Source of the DNA: Botryococcus braunii
Lineage: Eukaryota > Chlorophyta > Trebouxiophyceae
DNA: 64,000 nucleotides
Direction: 5' to 3'
Assembly (NCBI GenBank): GCA_002005505.1
Contig: KV908673.1
Location: 73,761 to 137,760, forward strand
In this document: positions 12,101 through 20,179 of the stretch, one piece after another
Layout of the letters: each line of letters opens with the position of its first letter
Numbering within the stretch: position 1 is the first letter of the stretch
Made by a program: the position numbers and the translations under genes
Notes under the pieces: generated by a model
What the model was told of the DNA's origin: nothing
Databases searched by the model: none
What the model saw: the letters and a program-made list of their open reading frames with translations, nothing else

Positions 12101-12277
12101 CTGACCATGACGCAATAGCTTGATATGAACCTTCACTTGCGTGGCAATAACCTTGGGAAGACTATTTCCCTCACCCTTGGAGGTACTGGGTGTGCATGGC
12201 TCTCGCGTGGGGGTTGATGTTGATTCCTCGTCCGCTGACTTTGATGCTTCACTGGTGCTCGTACCCTTCTTCTTCAT
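8888..12277 (-). CDS. pol: Cop1-a gag-protease-integrase polyprotein
   Basis: 1129-codon frame. Residues 1-230 are a copia-type gag (KLLRHGQNFLVW, GLPAA). A zinc knuckle lies at 269-282 but reads CNYYHKRGHFWRDC, so the second Cys is Tyr; Cop1-b retains Cys. The aspartic protease has DSGAS at 372-376. Integrase HHCC begins HSRLGHPG (521) with C558/C561. The catalytic triad is D588 (IDTVGP), D651 (DRGTEF) and E687 (AERANR). From about residue 1080 the frame runs out of register in the GA repeat (RQRERER) and the remainder is spurious. It starts 15 bases after the ORF0 stop. Confidence 0.93.
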   Translation of the reverse strand: MKKKGTSTSEASKSADEESTSTPTREPCTPSTSKGEGNSLPKVIATQVKVHIKLLRHGQNFLVWDNAFTAANSAKGSLPAIQEAMPGTIHNAAAMLLIYESVPEEWLGELSSKPSAYDAYVFICKKFVGGYNTQANADWLKEMARGMKRGETKSQYVSRMINLKSCLKRNGHDLLDGHVATQIVQGLPAAANPPGLLPTAVAQPLDQLADLISTTAEASGYNDDEEQQAVVMMAQPAPPAPVTAPTACALNQPKPPAEGEAKGEIKGTCNYYHKRGHFWRDCRKRQRDADTQRNVVAAVQQLAGMWPHGQFPGALQPPPTVQHAFPGAGAFPLLHPPPGPPSPPSEGMPYVVSYNVLDSHCNRQSKQSWLVDSGASVHLVNSLSLLHAPTVHTKPIPLQLATSDATGGIIATGSVCLLSSLHVPLWLHHVQCVPSATTNIMSVSAALRDGACLATDGVGSFTAVTGPNGWRMPVSAENGLYYVHNCLPVTASQTPGPVTAVLKRKCKKSLKHDCARRFLWHSRLGHPGESWMLRLSSEQLVTGLDTHLPPCEKCPKYCEACIEGKHARPPFGESSRPAEKPLDRIHIDTVGPISPAAITGERFWVTVTDEASGWKAVLPVKSKDVIGAVVRDLILYWQTEKETTVKCIRCDRGTEFLNAKFKEFCASQGTKLETSAPYTPQQNGVAERANRTLKERTRTLLNFAAASPVMWKEALETACTLLNMGPSTGRPLSPCEMFMGYKPDVSLLRTWGCLAFVHIPDQLRGAFAPKAVAGMFTGYSPVSKAYRVYMGGGIWRESRDVQFVEHIRGATRVGMAVLPDQPQQFSYPEDLSGQLHSSNPVVPMSQRSMQNQTVSSPCSSSRPDSSIPVPPDQAATEPDSQGKPSQEEGILIVSPEASTGEQQPDLDQSGALDAIQRLARGNADNGQHHQILERVQQSLRNTHPATTIPPPDGLSRAQRYEQRTAARDILLAQDKGESCEREGMTEGDTESQGPGEAQELGQDTERSASLVRDERGTVSDQTADGPSELSCMGGTCSVPERNVSGENSISDAQGQCGASHASVGHAWECAAGPAPQRSCLVGSRQRERERNGHSSKIDQELIQCRVVHLSVRVLTGLQAVSHVRVCLRR

Positions 12278-12292
12278 GATGTTTGGACTCTG

Positions 12293-12817
12293 TCAGTCGT
12301 CGCTCCTTTCTGACAGTCTGGAATCTCCGTCCTCGTCCACACTGTCTTCCTCTGTGTCCCACTCGTCCGCGTGAAATTCTCCTCCGCCGTAGAGAATTAG
12401 ATGGTCAATAAATTCGTCTCCCAGGCTGCTCAAAGCTAGCTCAATCGCTGCGTAGGCAGCTTTCTCCGTCCAGTAAGCTTCGTGCGACGGACCTCCCGTT
12501 TGCTGTAGGCACCTTTCAAAAATTGCTCGTGTCAGATATCCTGGCTCTCCGTTGATGAAAGAGACTTCCCACACAGTGAATTTGTAAGCTGGGTATATTG
12601 GGAAGCGCTCTTGGAACCACTGAGGTCGGGTGAGTGCTCCTCGTCCGTGTGCTTCGTGGACGAAGTCCTTCACCAGGAATGCTCGTTCGTCTATCGTCCG
12701 CGGTCCTTTGTCTCCTCCTGCCTTTCTTCTCTCGTTGTATGTTGGAGGAGGTGGTGGTGGTGGAGGACGTCTACCTCCGCCCGTGCTCATACGTCCGGTT
12801 TGTCGCGTTCGCGCCAT
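12293..12817 (-). CDS. Cop1-a ORF0, extra 174-aa protein with histone H3-like N-terminus
   Basis: An additional protein between PBS and gag, not part of the usual copia set. The first residues MARTRQTGRMSTGG match the histone H3 tail (ARTKQTARKSTGG) at 10 of 13 positions after the initiator Met, with Arg at H3 position 4 and Met at position 9. Next come a Pro8 run, a central domain (ERAFLVKDFV, PQWFQERFPIYPAYK, SFINGEPGYLTR, EKAAYAAIELAL) and an acidic tail (EEDSVDEDGDS). Cop1-b encodes a homologue of exactly the same length. I recognise no known fold in the central domain. Function is unknown; mimicry of H3 is inferred. Confidence 0.85.
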   Translation of the reverse strand: MARTRQTGRMSTGGGRRPPPPPPPPTYNERRKAGGDKGPRTIDERAFLVKDFVHEAHGRGALTRPQWFQERFPIYPAYKFTVWEVSFINGEPGYLTRAIFERCLQQTGGPSHEAYWTEKAAYAAIELALSSLGDEFIDHLILYGGGEFHADEWDTEEDSVDEDGDSRLSERSDD

Positions 12818-12868
12818 CGCAGACTACTTTGCCCAAGTCATACATTTTTCATGCCTCAGCAGAAAAGT

Positions 12869-12883
12869 GGTGGGCCCATAACC
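12869..12883 (-). other. Cop1-a primer-binding site (initiator tRNA-Met anticodon arm)
   Basis: Directly follows the 5' LTR in the element's direction. On the element strand it is GGTTATGGGCCCACC, the complement of GGTGGGCCCATAACC, the anticodon stem-loop of plant initiator tRNA-Met as I know it. This implies priming by an internal (half-tRNA) site, as in Drosophila copia. Confidence 0.8.
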
Positions 12884-13588
12884 TGTAAACTTCTACAGTC
12901 GGCGTTCCCTGTATGACCCGGGCACGAAGGGTGATTAGCTCGTCGGTACTCTTGTTGTATGTCGGAGAACAAGCAGTGACCGAATGTGAATGAGGACTTG
13001 ATAGGCAACAGTCAAGAGATAAGCCCCCGAAGTGCCTTTAATGTCCCAATCAAGTCATTACAATGCTACTTGCTTTCTCTCATCGCTCCGAAATTCAAAC
13101 TACTCAATCTACGTAACTACCGATAGTCTGCATTATCAGTGTTCAATGAAGAAAACATTAGCACCAACTTAATAACATTACCTAGACCTTTCCTAATCCA
13201 TTGTCAATGAGGCTTCAGTCCCTTAACGTCAGGTTACCTGTATGACCCGGGCACGAAGGGTGATTAGCTCGTCGGTACTCTTGTTGTATGTCGGAGAACA
13301 AGCAGTGACCGAATGTGAATGAGGACTTGATAGGCAACAGTCAAGAGATAAGTACCCGAAGTGCCTTTAATGTCCCAATCAAGTGCCTCGTCCTTGCACG
13401 CCGGTGTCATAAATCCTTTCTAGCAAACCGTGTCTGATTACCTCATCCTTCCTAATCAACGTACCATTGGTCTAGATGAGATCTGGCAAAACTCCCAGGT
13501 TCTGCCACCTATTATTCATTGAAGCTGATCTGGCCACTATTACTCTTCTGAGGGAAAGGCACCAAAATGTTCTATCACTATTATAACA
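12884..13588 (-). repeat. Cop1-a 5' LTR with internal duplication
   Basis: 705 bp, TG...CA ends. It contains two ~148-bp direct repeats, 12908-13055 and 13237-13384, with period 329. The element promoter should lie here; I cannot place a TATA box with confidence. Confidence 0.94.
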
Positions 13589-14738
13589 ATGGGGTTGCTA
13601 GGATACTGTAGTTCTGAATAAACTTTCGAAAGTAATTAGACAACCCAAGAAACCTCCTAACTTCCGTTACGTTTGTGGGCGTAGGCCACTCCTGCACCAC
13701 CTTGACTTTATCCATATCCACTTCCAACCCATTTTCCCCAATGATGTGTCCCAAGTATTTCAATTGTTTCTCAAAGAAAGAGCATTTGACAAGTTTTGCT
13801 AGGAGTTGGTGTTCGCGTAGACGGGTGAAAACTCTGTCCAACTGCAGAAGGTGTTCCTCTTCCGTTTTGCTATAAATGAGCACATCATCCAAGTATACAA
13901 CCACAAAGCCTTCCCTTATAAAGTCGTGAAAAACCTCATTCATAAGCCGTTGAAATGTCGCGGGCGCGTTGGTCAAACCAAAGGGAAGTACAAGAAATTC
14001 GTACAAGCCAAAAGGGGTCCTGAAGGCAGTTTTAGGCACATCCTCCTTGCGAAGTCGCACTTGATGGTACCCAGACAACAAGTCCAAGCTCGAAAACACC
14101 TTGGCTCCCTTAAGCCTATCCAACAGATCGTCAATTCTGTTAAGAGGGTACCTATCCGAGATGGTAATTTTATTCAGGGCACGGTAGTCTATTACCATAC
14201 GCAAACTTCCATCCTTCTTTCTAACAAACAAAACAGGTGATGCAAATGGTGAGCAACTTGGCCTGATCAATCCCAGCTTTAACAACTCATCAACCGTTTT
14301 TTCGCATTCCGCAAGTTCACTTGGAGCAAGACGGTACGCGGGCCTATTGGGGGGTCGATGTCCTTCTTCCAAATTTATTGTGTGAAACACTTCCCGCTCC
14401 GGGGGTAACCCCGGGAGTTGCTTTGCAAACAAGTCCTCATTTGCAAGTAACAAGTCCTTTAGGGCATGTGGCTTGCCTTCCTACATGTCATTTATTTGAT
14501 GAGTGAAAGTCATACCGGTACTACTGGGGGGTTTTGTGACGACGGGGGTGTCGTCCATAGATTGGTCGGTATCCGCCAAGTCGGCCTCGCTTGAGGCGTC
14601 CTCCCCGGTGATGTCCACCAGTTCAGCCTGCTCATTCACAAGCACAGTATACAAACAAACCTTCCAAACATCTTGACCCTTCCATCCTTTTCCATTCCTA
14701 TCCTTCCTTCCTCTCTTGTGCTTGTAAACCCCAAACAA
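13589..14738 (-). pseudogene. pol: Gyp1-b pol, reverse transcriptase part
   Basis: Ty3 RT with [21 protein letters not shown] and YLDDVLIYS. A TAG at about 14480 (HQINDM-stop, where Gyp1-c has Leu) splits the frame, and the GGAA slippage at its start puts it out of frame with the protease. The domain is cut at 13589 after NYSILATP by Cop1-a; it resumes as TALSGAKAPW at 6632. Confidence 0.9.
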
Positions 14739-15495
14739 GTTTTGGCCCCACTGGCAACGATGAATTTGCGTGTTTTAGGGTGACCCACTTCCCTTGATGT
14801 CTAAATTGAGCAGCCTTCTCACAAAAATCAATTGAGACTCCTGTTTCTTCCATCCAATCCTGCCCCAAAATCATGTCCACCCCATCAATCATGGCAGGGC
14901 TTACAATGAAGTTGTGACGGGAGGTTACACCAGGCTTGAGTGTAAACGACACATCTACCGTTCCTTTCGTATCGGACACACTTCCATCAGCAAGAGTCAC
15001 GGATATGCATGCGGGTTTGTATCGCACCCCTAGCCCTTGCAAAGTATCACTTTTAATAAACGACTGAGATGCCCCACTATCAAACAACACTGAAAGGTTT
15101 TTCCCCTTAACATTCGCAGGAAAGGTCATAGCTAGCGGAGAGTCAGTAGTAACACTTCCCATTGTGAGTGTGGTTCTTGGGGGCACCACACAACAGACAA
15201 AAGAGAATGGGTATACACTAGTTTGACCATTCATGTCCACCGCCTGTCCCTTCCTTCCTGAACACACTTCCACAATCCTTCCTTGCATACGGTGAGCATA
15301 GAGACTCTTACTTTTCCAAGTTCTCCTTCCCACAATGAAACAACAAGTGAGGGACGGGTTGCCCCTCTGTTCCCATAAAAACTCAGAAATCTCAGATTCA
15401 GCCTTCCTAACATTAGGCACCACAAGGTTCACACCTTCCTTTCCCAATTTGGAGGCCACAAGAGAGTGCAAAACATGCAAGCAAGTGGCATCCAT
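14698..15495 (-). pseudogene. pol: Gyp1-b pol, aspartic protease part
   Basis: Same 265-codon piece as in Gyp1-a: strong-context ATG 11 bases after the gag stop, protease site DSGASQSF, end at TAG within the shortened GGAA repeat. Gyp1-a and Gyp1-b share the 8-base loss relative to Gyp1-c, so either the parent was already shifted or a frameshift is tolerated. Confidence 0.87.
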
Positions 15496-15506
15496 GGCTT
15501 CAGAAT

Positions 15507-16712
15507 TTACTTTTGAGGATTATGCCCCGGCCCTTTTCCCTTCCAATGTGCTCCCCGGCCACCACGGCCCTTCCACTGCCCACCTCGAGCTTGATTAGAG
15601 GGGAAAGGAGGAGGTGGGGGCAATTGACTGTCGCGCCTGCTCTTCCTTTGCAAGTAGTCCCGCCTGGCCTGACATTGCCATTGCTCGTGACCAATGTTTT
15701 TGCAGAAATAACACTGGCGCTCGGAGGGGACGCTTGTCCGAGAATCTAACTTCCCACCAACGTTGTGTCCGACGGCTCCAAGCACAGGCCCCTGGGTGAA
15801 TCCCGGAAAGTATGCCGGCGTGCTTGTTGGAGTCCTCTTCACAACGTTGAGAACCTTCCTTCCTTCCTGTCCCCTCAGCATCCCCCCTGATGTTAAGTTG
15901 CTTTCATATTGCACCACATAAGTGCACAATGAGTCGAGGCTTGTGAACTTGACACCAGTTTGAGGGTTAACTGTGCAAGCAACTCTAATAGGAGCATTCA
16001 GGCCTTTGAGAAACATATATATTTTATCATTTTCGAACATGTCATATTCGGTTTCTACATCACTTAACAAGGTGATGAATCTTTCTATGTATCTTTCAAC
16101 GCTTTCTTGCCCTTGATAAACATGGTCTATTTTTTGCCGGGCAGCCATAACCAAATCTGTAGAGTCGTATCGATTTCCCATAAAAACTTTAAAGTCTTCC
16201 CATGTTGGCTCTGTTTGACCTCCTTCCCTTTCCTTCCTTTTGAGGTATGTCCCCCACACCTTTGTAGGTCGCTCCTCCATGCATTGAAGCGCGACTGCCA
16301 CCCACTTGTCCCTTGACACATTTGAAATGTTCACATATGATTCCACCTTACTAGCAAAGAATTGGAAGCTTCCTCTTTTTCCTGTAAACATAGCTGGTGT
16401 AGGCACACGCACGACGTTAGTGGTGGATGACGTCCGCTTGGATGCTCGTTCTCCCCCCAAGGCCTCAATCCGCTTCAATAACCGTAGAATTATAGTTTTA
16501 GTCTTATTTTTCTTCAAGGGTGTCTTCAAAGGAGTGGGTTTGGGTTTCGTTTTGGGTGTGGTCGGTTTGGGCGATGGGGCCAATTCCGTTTCGGACTCGT
16601 CTTCCAAAAGGTCATCAACTTCAACACCCTCCTTTTCCAAACCTTCCAACATCTCTTTTTCTTTAAGAGGGAGACCGGAGTACTTGCTTCCTTTCCGTTT
16701 AACCGCCATCAT
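15507..16712 (-). CDS. gag: Gyp1-b gag, intact
   Basis: Capsid/nucleocapsid protein, about 401 codons from the first ATG (16712) in frame; the open frame extends further 5' without an ATG. It has an acidic N-terminal region, a Lys/Thr/Pro-rich stretch and the gag core ([14 protein letters not shown], [28 protein letters not shown]). A complete CCHC knuckle CYFCKNIGHEQWQC and a basic Gly/Arg/Lys tail follow. It is the best gag of the Gyp1 family together with that of Gyp1-c. Confidence 0.92.
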   Translation of the reverse strand: MMAVKRKGSKYSGLPLKEKEMLEGLEKEGVEVDDLLEDESETELAPSPKPTTPKTKPKPTPLKTPLKKNKTKTIILRLLKRIEALGGERASKRTSSTTNVVRVPTPAMFTGKRGSFQFFASKVESYVNISNVSRDKWVAVALQCMEERPTKVWGTYLKRKEREGGQTEPTWEDFKVFMGNRYDSTDLVMAARQKIDHVYQGQESVERYIERFITLLSDVETEYDMFENDKIYMFLKGLNAPIRVACTVNPQTGVKFTSLDSLCTYVVQYESNLTSGGMLRGQEGRKVLNVVKRTPTSTPAYFPGFTQGPVLGAVGHNVGGKLDSRTSVPSERQCYFCKNIGHEQWQCQARRDYLQRKSRRDSQLPPPPPFPSNQARGGQWKGRGGRGAHWKGKGPGHNPQK

Positions 16713-16777
16713 ATTGCAATGGAACAATGCAATTACAACCTTCCCTACGTCTCCCTTCGGTTCGAGGCTCTAACCGC

Positions 16778-16790
16778 CTCGCCGATACCA
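16778..16790 (-). other. Gyp1-b primer-binding site
   Basis: Element strand TGGTATCGGCGAG, two bases inside the 5' LTR. The first 12 bases are shared with the PBS of Gyp1-c, Gyp2 and Gyp3. TGG pairs with the CCA end of a tRNA, implying an acceptor 3' end CGCCGATACCA. An A1-U72 pair would fit an initiator tRNA-Met variant. Confidence 0.75.
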
Positions 16791-16791
16791 A

Positions 16792-17230
16792 TTTAACGAA
16801 GTGAGACGTGTAACTAAGATTTATAACAAGCTAAGCAAGGGTTTCAGGCAAGGGTGACACCGAAGGTAGAAATCGAAGTTCCAATCCGTTACAAGTTCGC
16901 AGCCCTCCTCACGCAGGTCGTCCGAGTCTCCAAAGAACAATGCATAATGAACAATGTAGATAATGCTAGATGTCTCACTCGTAGCAGCAAACCCAAAGAC
17001 AATGATCGCCACCCGAGTTCCTAGTCTACCTATGCTACGTCGTCCCTCTACGAGATGCTCTCGCGAGCATAACGATATGGATGACGAGAGGAGACCCACT
17101 AGGATATTACAGTCATTTTCCTACACACAAGGACAACGAGATCTACTCGTATCCCAAAGGGCACGAAGAAACATGAACTACGCGCACATCCTACGTGAGA
17201 CGCGTCGCGCTGACGCGGCACCTCACTACA
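16792..17230 (-). repeat. Gyp1-b 5' LTR
   Basis: 439 bp, TGTAG...TTAAA on the minus strand. It pairs with 4110-4559 and is followed by the second TATGT target copy at 17231-17235. Confidence 0.95.
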
Positions 17231-17235
17231 TATGT

Positions 17236-17713
17236 TGCTCATTGTGACTCTTGTCAACGAGTCAAGGCTCGGAATACTTTGCCTGCTGGTCTTCTTCATC
17301 CCTTACAAATACCAGCAAGGAAGTGGCAAAGTGTGTCTATGGACTTTATTACCAACCTCCCACAGACCCCAAGTGGAAATAATGCTATTTGATTTGTCGT
17401 GGATAGGCTTAACAAGTGTGCTCATTTTGCTGCTACAACAATGAATGCTGATGCTTATACTCTAGCACAATTGTTAAGGACATGGGTGTGGATGTATCGT
17501 GGATCCCGGGTGTGGTGGCATTGTGGATCACAAGCCACTCACTGGCGAACGCGGCCGCACTCTGTACGATCCGAACGAGCCAAATGAGGATAGTTGGAAA
17601 CCCCTTGCACACGTCACGCGTTGTTGCCACAAGAAAGTGGAAGAATACAGAGAGAGTCACGGGCTCCCGCCATTGCCTCCCAAGGGCACGACTCCTAGGG
17701 TCCACCCTTAGGG
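17236..17713 (+). pseudogene. pol: Gyp1-a pol, integrase core fragment joined to chromodomain remnant
   Basis: Resumption of the Gyp1-a integrase: HCDSCQRV (zinc-binding Cys pair), MDFITNLP (first catalytic Asp), a TGA where siblings have Trp (DAIWVVV), then WMYRGSRVWWHCG. At that point the sequence jumps, out of frame, to a chromodomain C-terminal half (GIVDHKPL, DSWKPLAHV, HKKVEEY). The catalytic region with the second Asp and Glu is deleted. The junction is identical in all three Gyp1 copies. Confidence 0.85.
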
Positions 17714-18271
17714 TCCCGTCGACCGGTTGGCCCTCCTTGGAGGGGTCTCTCTGTATGGCCATATGGACTTTGGATAGGCTAGGGTAAGGCTGCCTTACCC
17801 GGTAGGGTTGACCATGGGTCCCTTACCTGGATAGACCTTGCGCATTAGGTTGTGTATGGCCTTTCCACTTCACTACCACACCTGATCAATATGGTGCAAT
17901 ACTGGCGTAATACTGGACTATATATGGAACTTGGACTCACCTTGGACTCTGGACTTTTGGACATCTGGACTTTTAGCTCTGCCCTTATGTGTCTCATTTG
18001 GGCTGTTCATCATGTGGACTTTCATTTTTCTTTCAGTGTTTTGTCTTTTGTTCTGTTAGTCATGCCTGATCCTTGTTCTTATTGCATTATGGTGGGGACC
18101 CCGATACGCAGCATTCGGCTGGGGTCTGGCAACACGGGAGGCGGGTTGCCCGTAGGTCTAAGTCTGAGTCTCCGCATGTTGGAAGGTCTTTATGTTCCTT
18201 TGTTTGTCTTGTCTGTTTGTTGTTGCGCTCTGCCTTCTGCGCGGGGACGCACAGGAATAAGGGGGGGAGTA
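17714..18271 (+). other. Gyp1-a 3' untranslated region and polypurine tract
   Basis: No gene seen. It contains repeated GGACTT/CTGGACT motifs and ends with a polypurine tract (AATAAGGGGGGGAG, just before 18272) at the 3' LTR. Confidence 0.8.
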
Positions 18272-18761
18272 TGTAGTGAGGTGCCGCGTCAGCGCGACGC
18301 ATCTCACGTCCCCTGCGCGTAGGATGTGCGCGTAAACATAATGTTCGTAATGGTGTGCGCGTAGTTCATGTTTCTTCGTGCCCTTTGGGATACGAGTAGA
18401 TCTCGTTGTCCTTGTGTGTAGGAAAATGACTGTAATATCCTAGTGGGTCTCCTCTCGTCATCCATGTCGTTATGCTCGCGAGAGCATCTCGTAGAGGGAC
18501 GACGTAGCCGGATCCGCGCATAGGTGGACTAGGAACTCGGGTGGCTATCATTGTCTTTGGGTTTTCTGCTACGAGTGAGGCATCTAGAAATATCTATATT
18601 GTTCATTATATATTGTTCTTTGGAGACTCGGACGACCTGCGTGAGGAGGGCTGCGAACTTGTAACGGATTGGAACTTCGATTTCTACCTTCGGTGTCACC
18701 CTTGCCTAAAACCCTTGCTTAGCTTGTTATAAATCTTAGTTACACGTCTCACTTCGTTATA
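18272..18761 (+). repeat. Gyp1-a 3' LTR
   Basis: About 490 bp. Homologous to the other Gyp1 LTRs (448-450 bp) with about 40 extra bases after the first 45. It ends CGTTATA instead of CGTTAAA. The target duplication cannot be checked because the other end is outside the window. Confidence 0.9.
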
Positions 18762-18994
18762 GGGGGAGCACAAAAACTGCGGTAACTCTTATTGCGTATG
18801 AAAGCCCTGACGTCACTGATTGAGCAAAGCACTAACTGATTGGGGCAGAAAAGAAATGCGAGAAGCATCTCTGCGAACGCACCTGTGAAGCCAAAGGCTT
18901 CGACAGTGAAATTCTCCTGGCCAAAGTAGGTTTTCCAGACCTCGGGCTGGTCCTGGAACAAGCTCCGCTGACTGCCTTTTAGGTTCCTCCCCAC
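18749..18994 (-). other. Uncharacterised minus-strand open frame next to nest 1
   Basis: The stretch 18762-18994 has no transposon homology visible here. A minus-strand frame of about 75 codons has protein-like composition (SLFQDQPEVWKTYFG, FTVEAFGFTGAFAEMLLAF) and could be an exon of a host gene broken by Gyp1-a. Its start overlaps the minisatellite and its end runs into the LTR. I do not recognise it; it may be chance. Confidence 0.2.
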
Positions 18995-19432
18995 ATCTCC
19001 ACCATGGAGTCACCATACAATATCACATCCACCCCTCCCCTTTCCTCCAGCTCCCGCACAGCCGCCAACTGAGTTTCAATTGGTTGTAGGTATACTGGTA
19101 ATACAATTAATATATGATAAGGTTATACATCCAGGCCTCCCTTTACTCCATCTCCTGCACAGTAGCCAACTGAGCTTCAATGGGCAGTTCATTATCAAAT
19201 CGCCGCCTTCCCCTTCCCCCAGCTCCTGCGCAGCCGCCACCTGAGCTTCAACCGTCACACACGTGATGCATCCCCTCCTCCCCACATCTCCACCATGGAG
19301 TCGCCATACAGTATCACATCCACGCCTCCCCTTTCCTACAGCTCCTGCACAGCCGCCCACTGAAGCTTCAACGTGCAGTACATCTACTGGGAATACATAT
19401 AATACATGTTACAGTAATACATCCACGCCTAC
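18983..19432. repeat. Degenerate minisatellite, left flank of Cop1-b
   Basis: Repeated core resembling CAGCTCCTGCACAGCCGCC followed by AACTGAGCTTCAACG, at about 19048, 19146, 19215 and 19338. Longer shared blocks include CCCACATCTCCACCATGGAGTC at about 18990 and 19285. The same family continues on the other side of Cop1-b from 53905, so Cop1-b landed inside it. No gene seen. Confidence 0.8.
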
Positions 19433-20161
19433 TGTACAATTCTGAGCGTGGCGTTTCCTGTATGTCCCTGCACGAAGGGTGTTTAGCTCGGTCGGCTCTC
19501 TTGTTGTGTGTCGAGAAGCAAGCGGGGCCCGACTGTGTGTGTGCACTTGAAGGCAACTGATACGAGATAAGCACCCGGAGTGCTCTTGCAGTCCCAAACA
19601 AGTCATTACATTGCTTACTGCTTTCTCTCACTACTCAGGAATTCAAACTACTCACTCTACTTATCGACTGGTAGTCTGCATTACCTTTGTTCGTTGAGCC
19701 AAAGCATTAGCAATCTTCTAATACTCATATCTAGACCTCTTCCTAACTCATTGTTTATAAGCGTCACGTCACACTATCGCACTTTACCTGTATGTCCCGG
19801 CACGAAGGGTGTTTACGTCGGTCGGCTCTCTTGCTGTGTGTCGAGAAGCAAGCAGGGCCCGACTGTGTGTGTGCACTTGAAGGCAACTGATACGAGATAA
19901 GCACCCGGAGTGCTCTTGCAGTCCCAAACAAGTGCCTCACCCTTCTAAGCCGGCAACATATATCCTTAGCGCAGGACCGCGTAGGATTACCTCATTCTCT
20001 CTAATCTAACTGGAATTAGTCTAGATCAAATACGGCAGAACTCTGGAGTTCTGCCATTCATTACTCAACCTATCAATTGTTCTCTCTGATCACTCTGAGT
20101 CAATCAGGCCACTATTACTCTTCTGAGGGAAAGGCACCAATGTTCTTTCACTGTTATAACA
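19433..20161 (-). repeat. Cop1-b 3' LTR with internal duplication
   Basis: 729 bp, TGTTATAA...TTGTACA on the element strand. Internal direct repeats of 147 bp at 19457-19603 and 19787-19933, period 330. Bordered inside by the polypurine tract GAAAAGGCAAGGGGAAG (element strand, near 20162-20183). Confidence 0.95.
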
Positions 20162-20179
20162 CTTCCCCTTGCCTTTTCC

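Larger units (their letters stand above)
6638..13588 (-). mobile_element. Cop1-a, Ty1/Copia element inserted in Gyp1-b
   Basis: Complete copia element on the minus strand with target duplication ATGGG at 6633-6637 and 13589-13593. Order in its own direction: 5' LTR (12884-13588), PBS, extra ORF (ORF0), gag-protease-integrase, RT-RNase H, polypurine tract (7014-7035), 3' LTR (6638-7013). LTRs read TGTTATAA...TTTACA. Integrase precedes RT, the diagnostic copia order. The 3' LTR is 329 bp shorter than the 5' LTR through loss of one internal repeat. One frameshift in a GA repeat separates integrase from RT. Confidence 0.96.
4110..17230 (-). mobile_element. Gyp1-b, Ty3/Gypsy element inserted in Gyp1-a, split by Cop1-a
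   Basis: Reverse-strand Ty3 element with both LTRs (5' LTR 16792-17230, 3' LTR 4110-4559) and a perfect 5-bp duplication TATGT. Its internal part reads gag, protease, RT, [Cop1-a 6638-13588], RNase H, integrase start, chromodomain remnant and 3' UTR. Gag is intact and pol is broken in several places. LTRs begin TGTAG and end TTAAA rather than the usual CA. It carries the same integrase deletion as its two siblings. Confidence 0.95.
1..18761 (+). mobile_element. Gyp1-a, Ty3/Gypsy element (5' end outside window), split by Gyp1-b
   Basis: Outer element of nest 1. Its own sequence is 1-4109 and 17231-18761; the middle is the reverse-oriented sibling Gyp1-b. Order is gag, protease, RT, RNase H, integrase N-terminus, [insertion], integrase core start, chromodomain remnant, 3' UTR, polypurine tract and 3' LTR. 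The 5' LTR lies before base 1. The target TATGT is duplicated at 4105-4109 and 17231-17235, which proves the nesting. Frames are broken in gag, between protease and RT, and by stops in RT, RNase H and integrase, so the copy is dead. Confidence 0.93.

Noticed and set aside
12869..12883. tRNA-Met gene fragment
   Set aside because: Only the anticodon-arm complement is present and always at the LTR border, so it is a primer-binding site.
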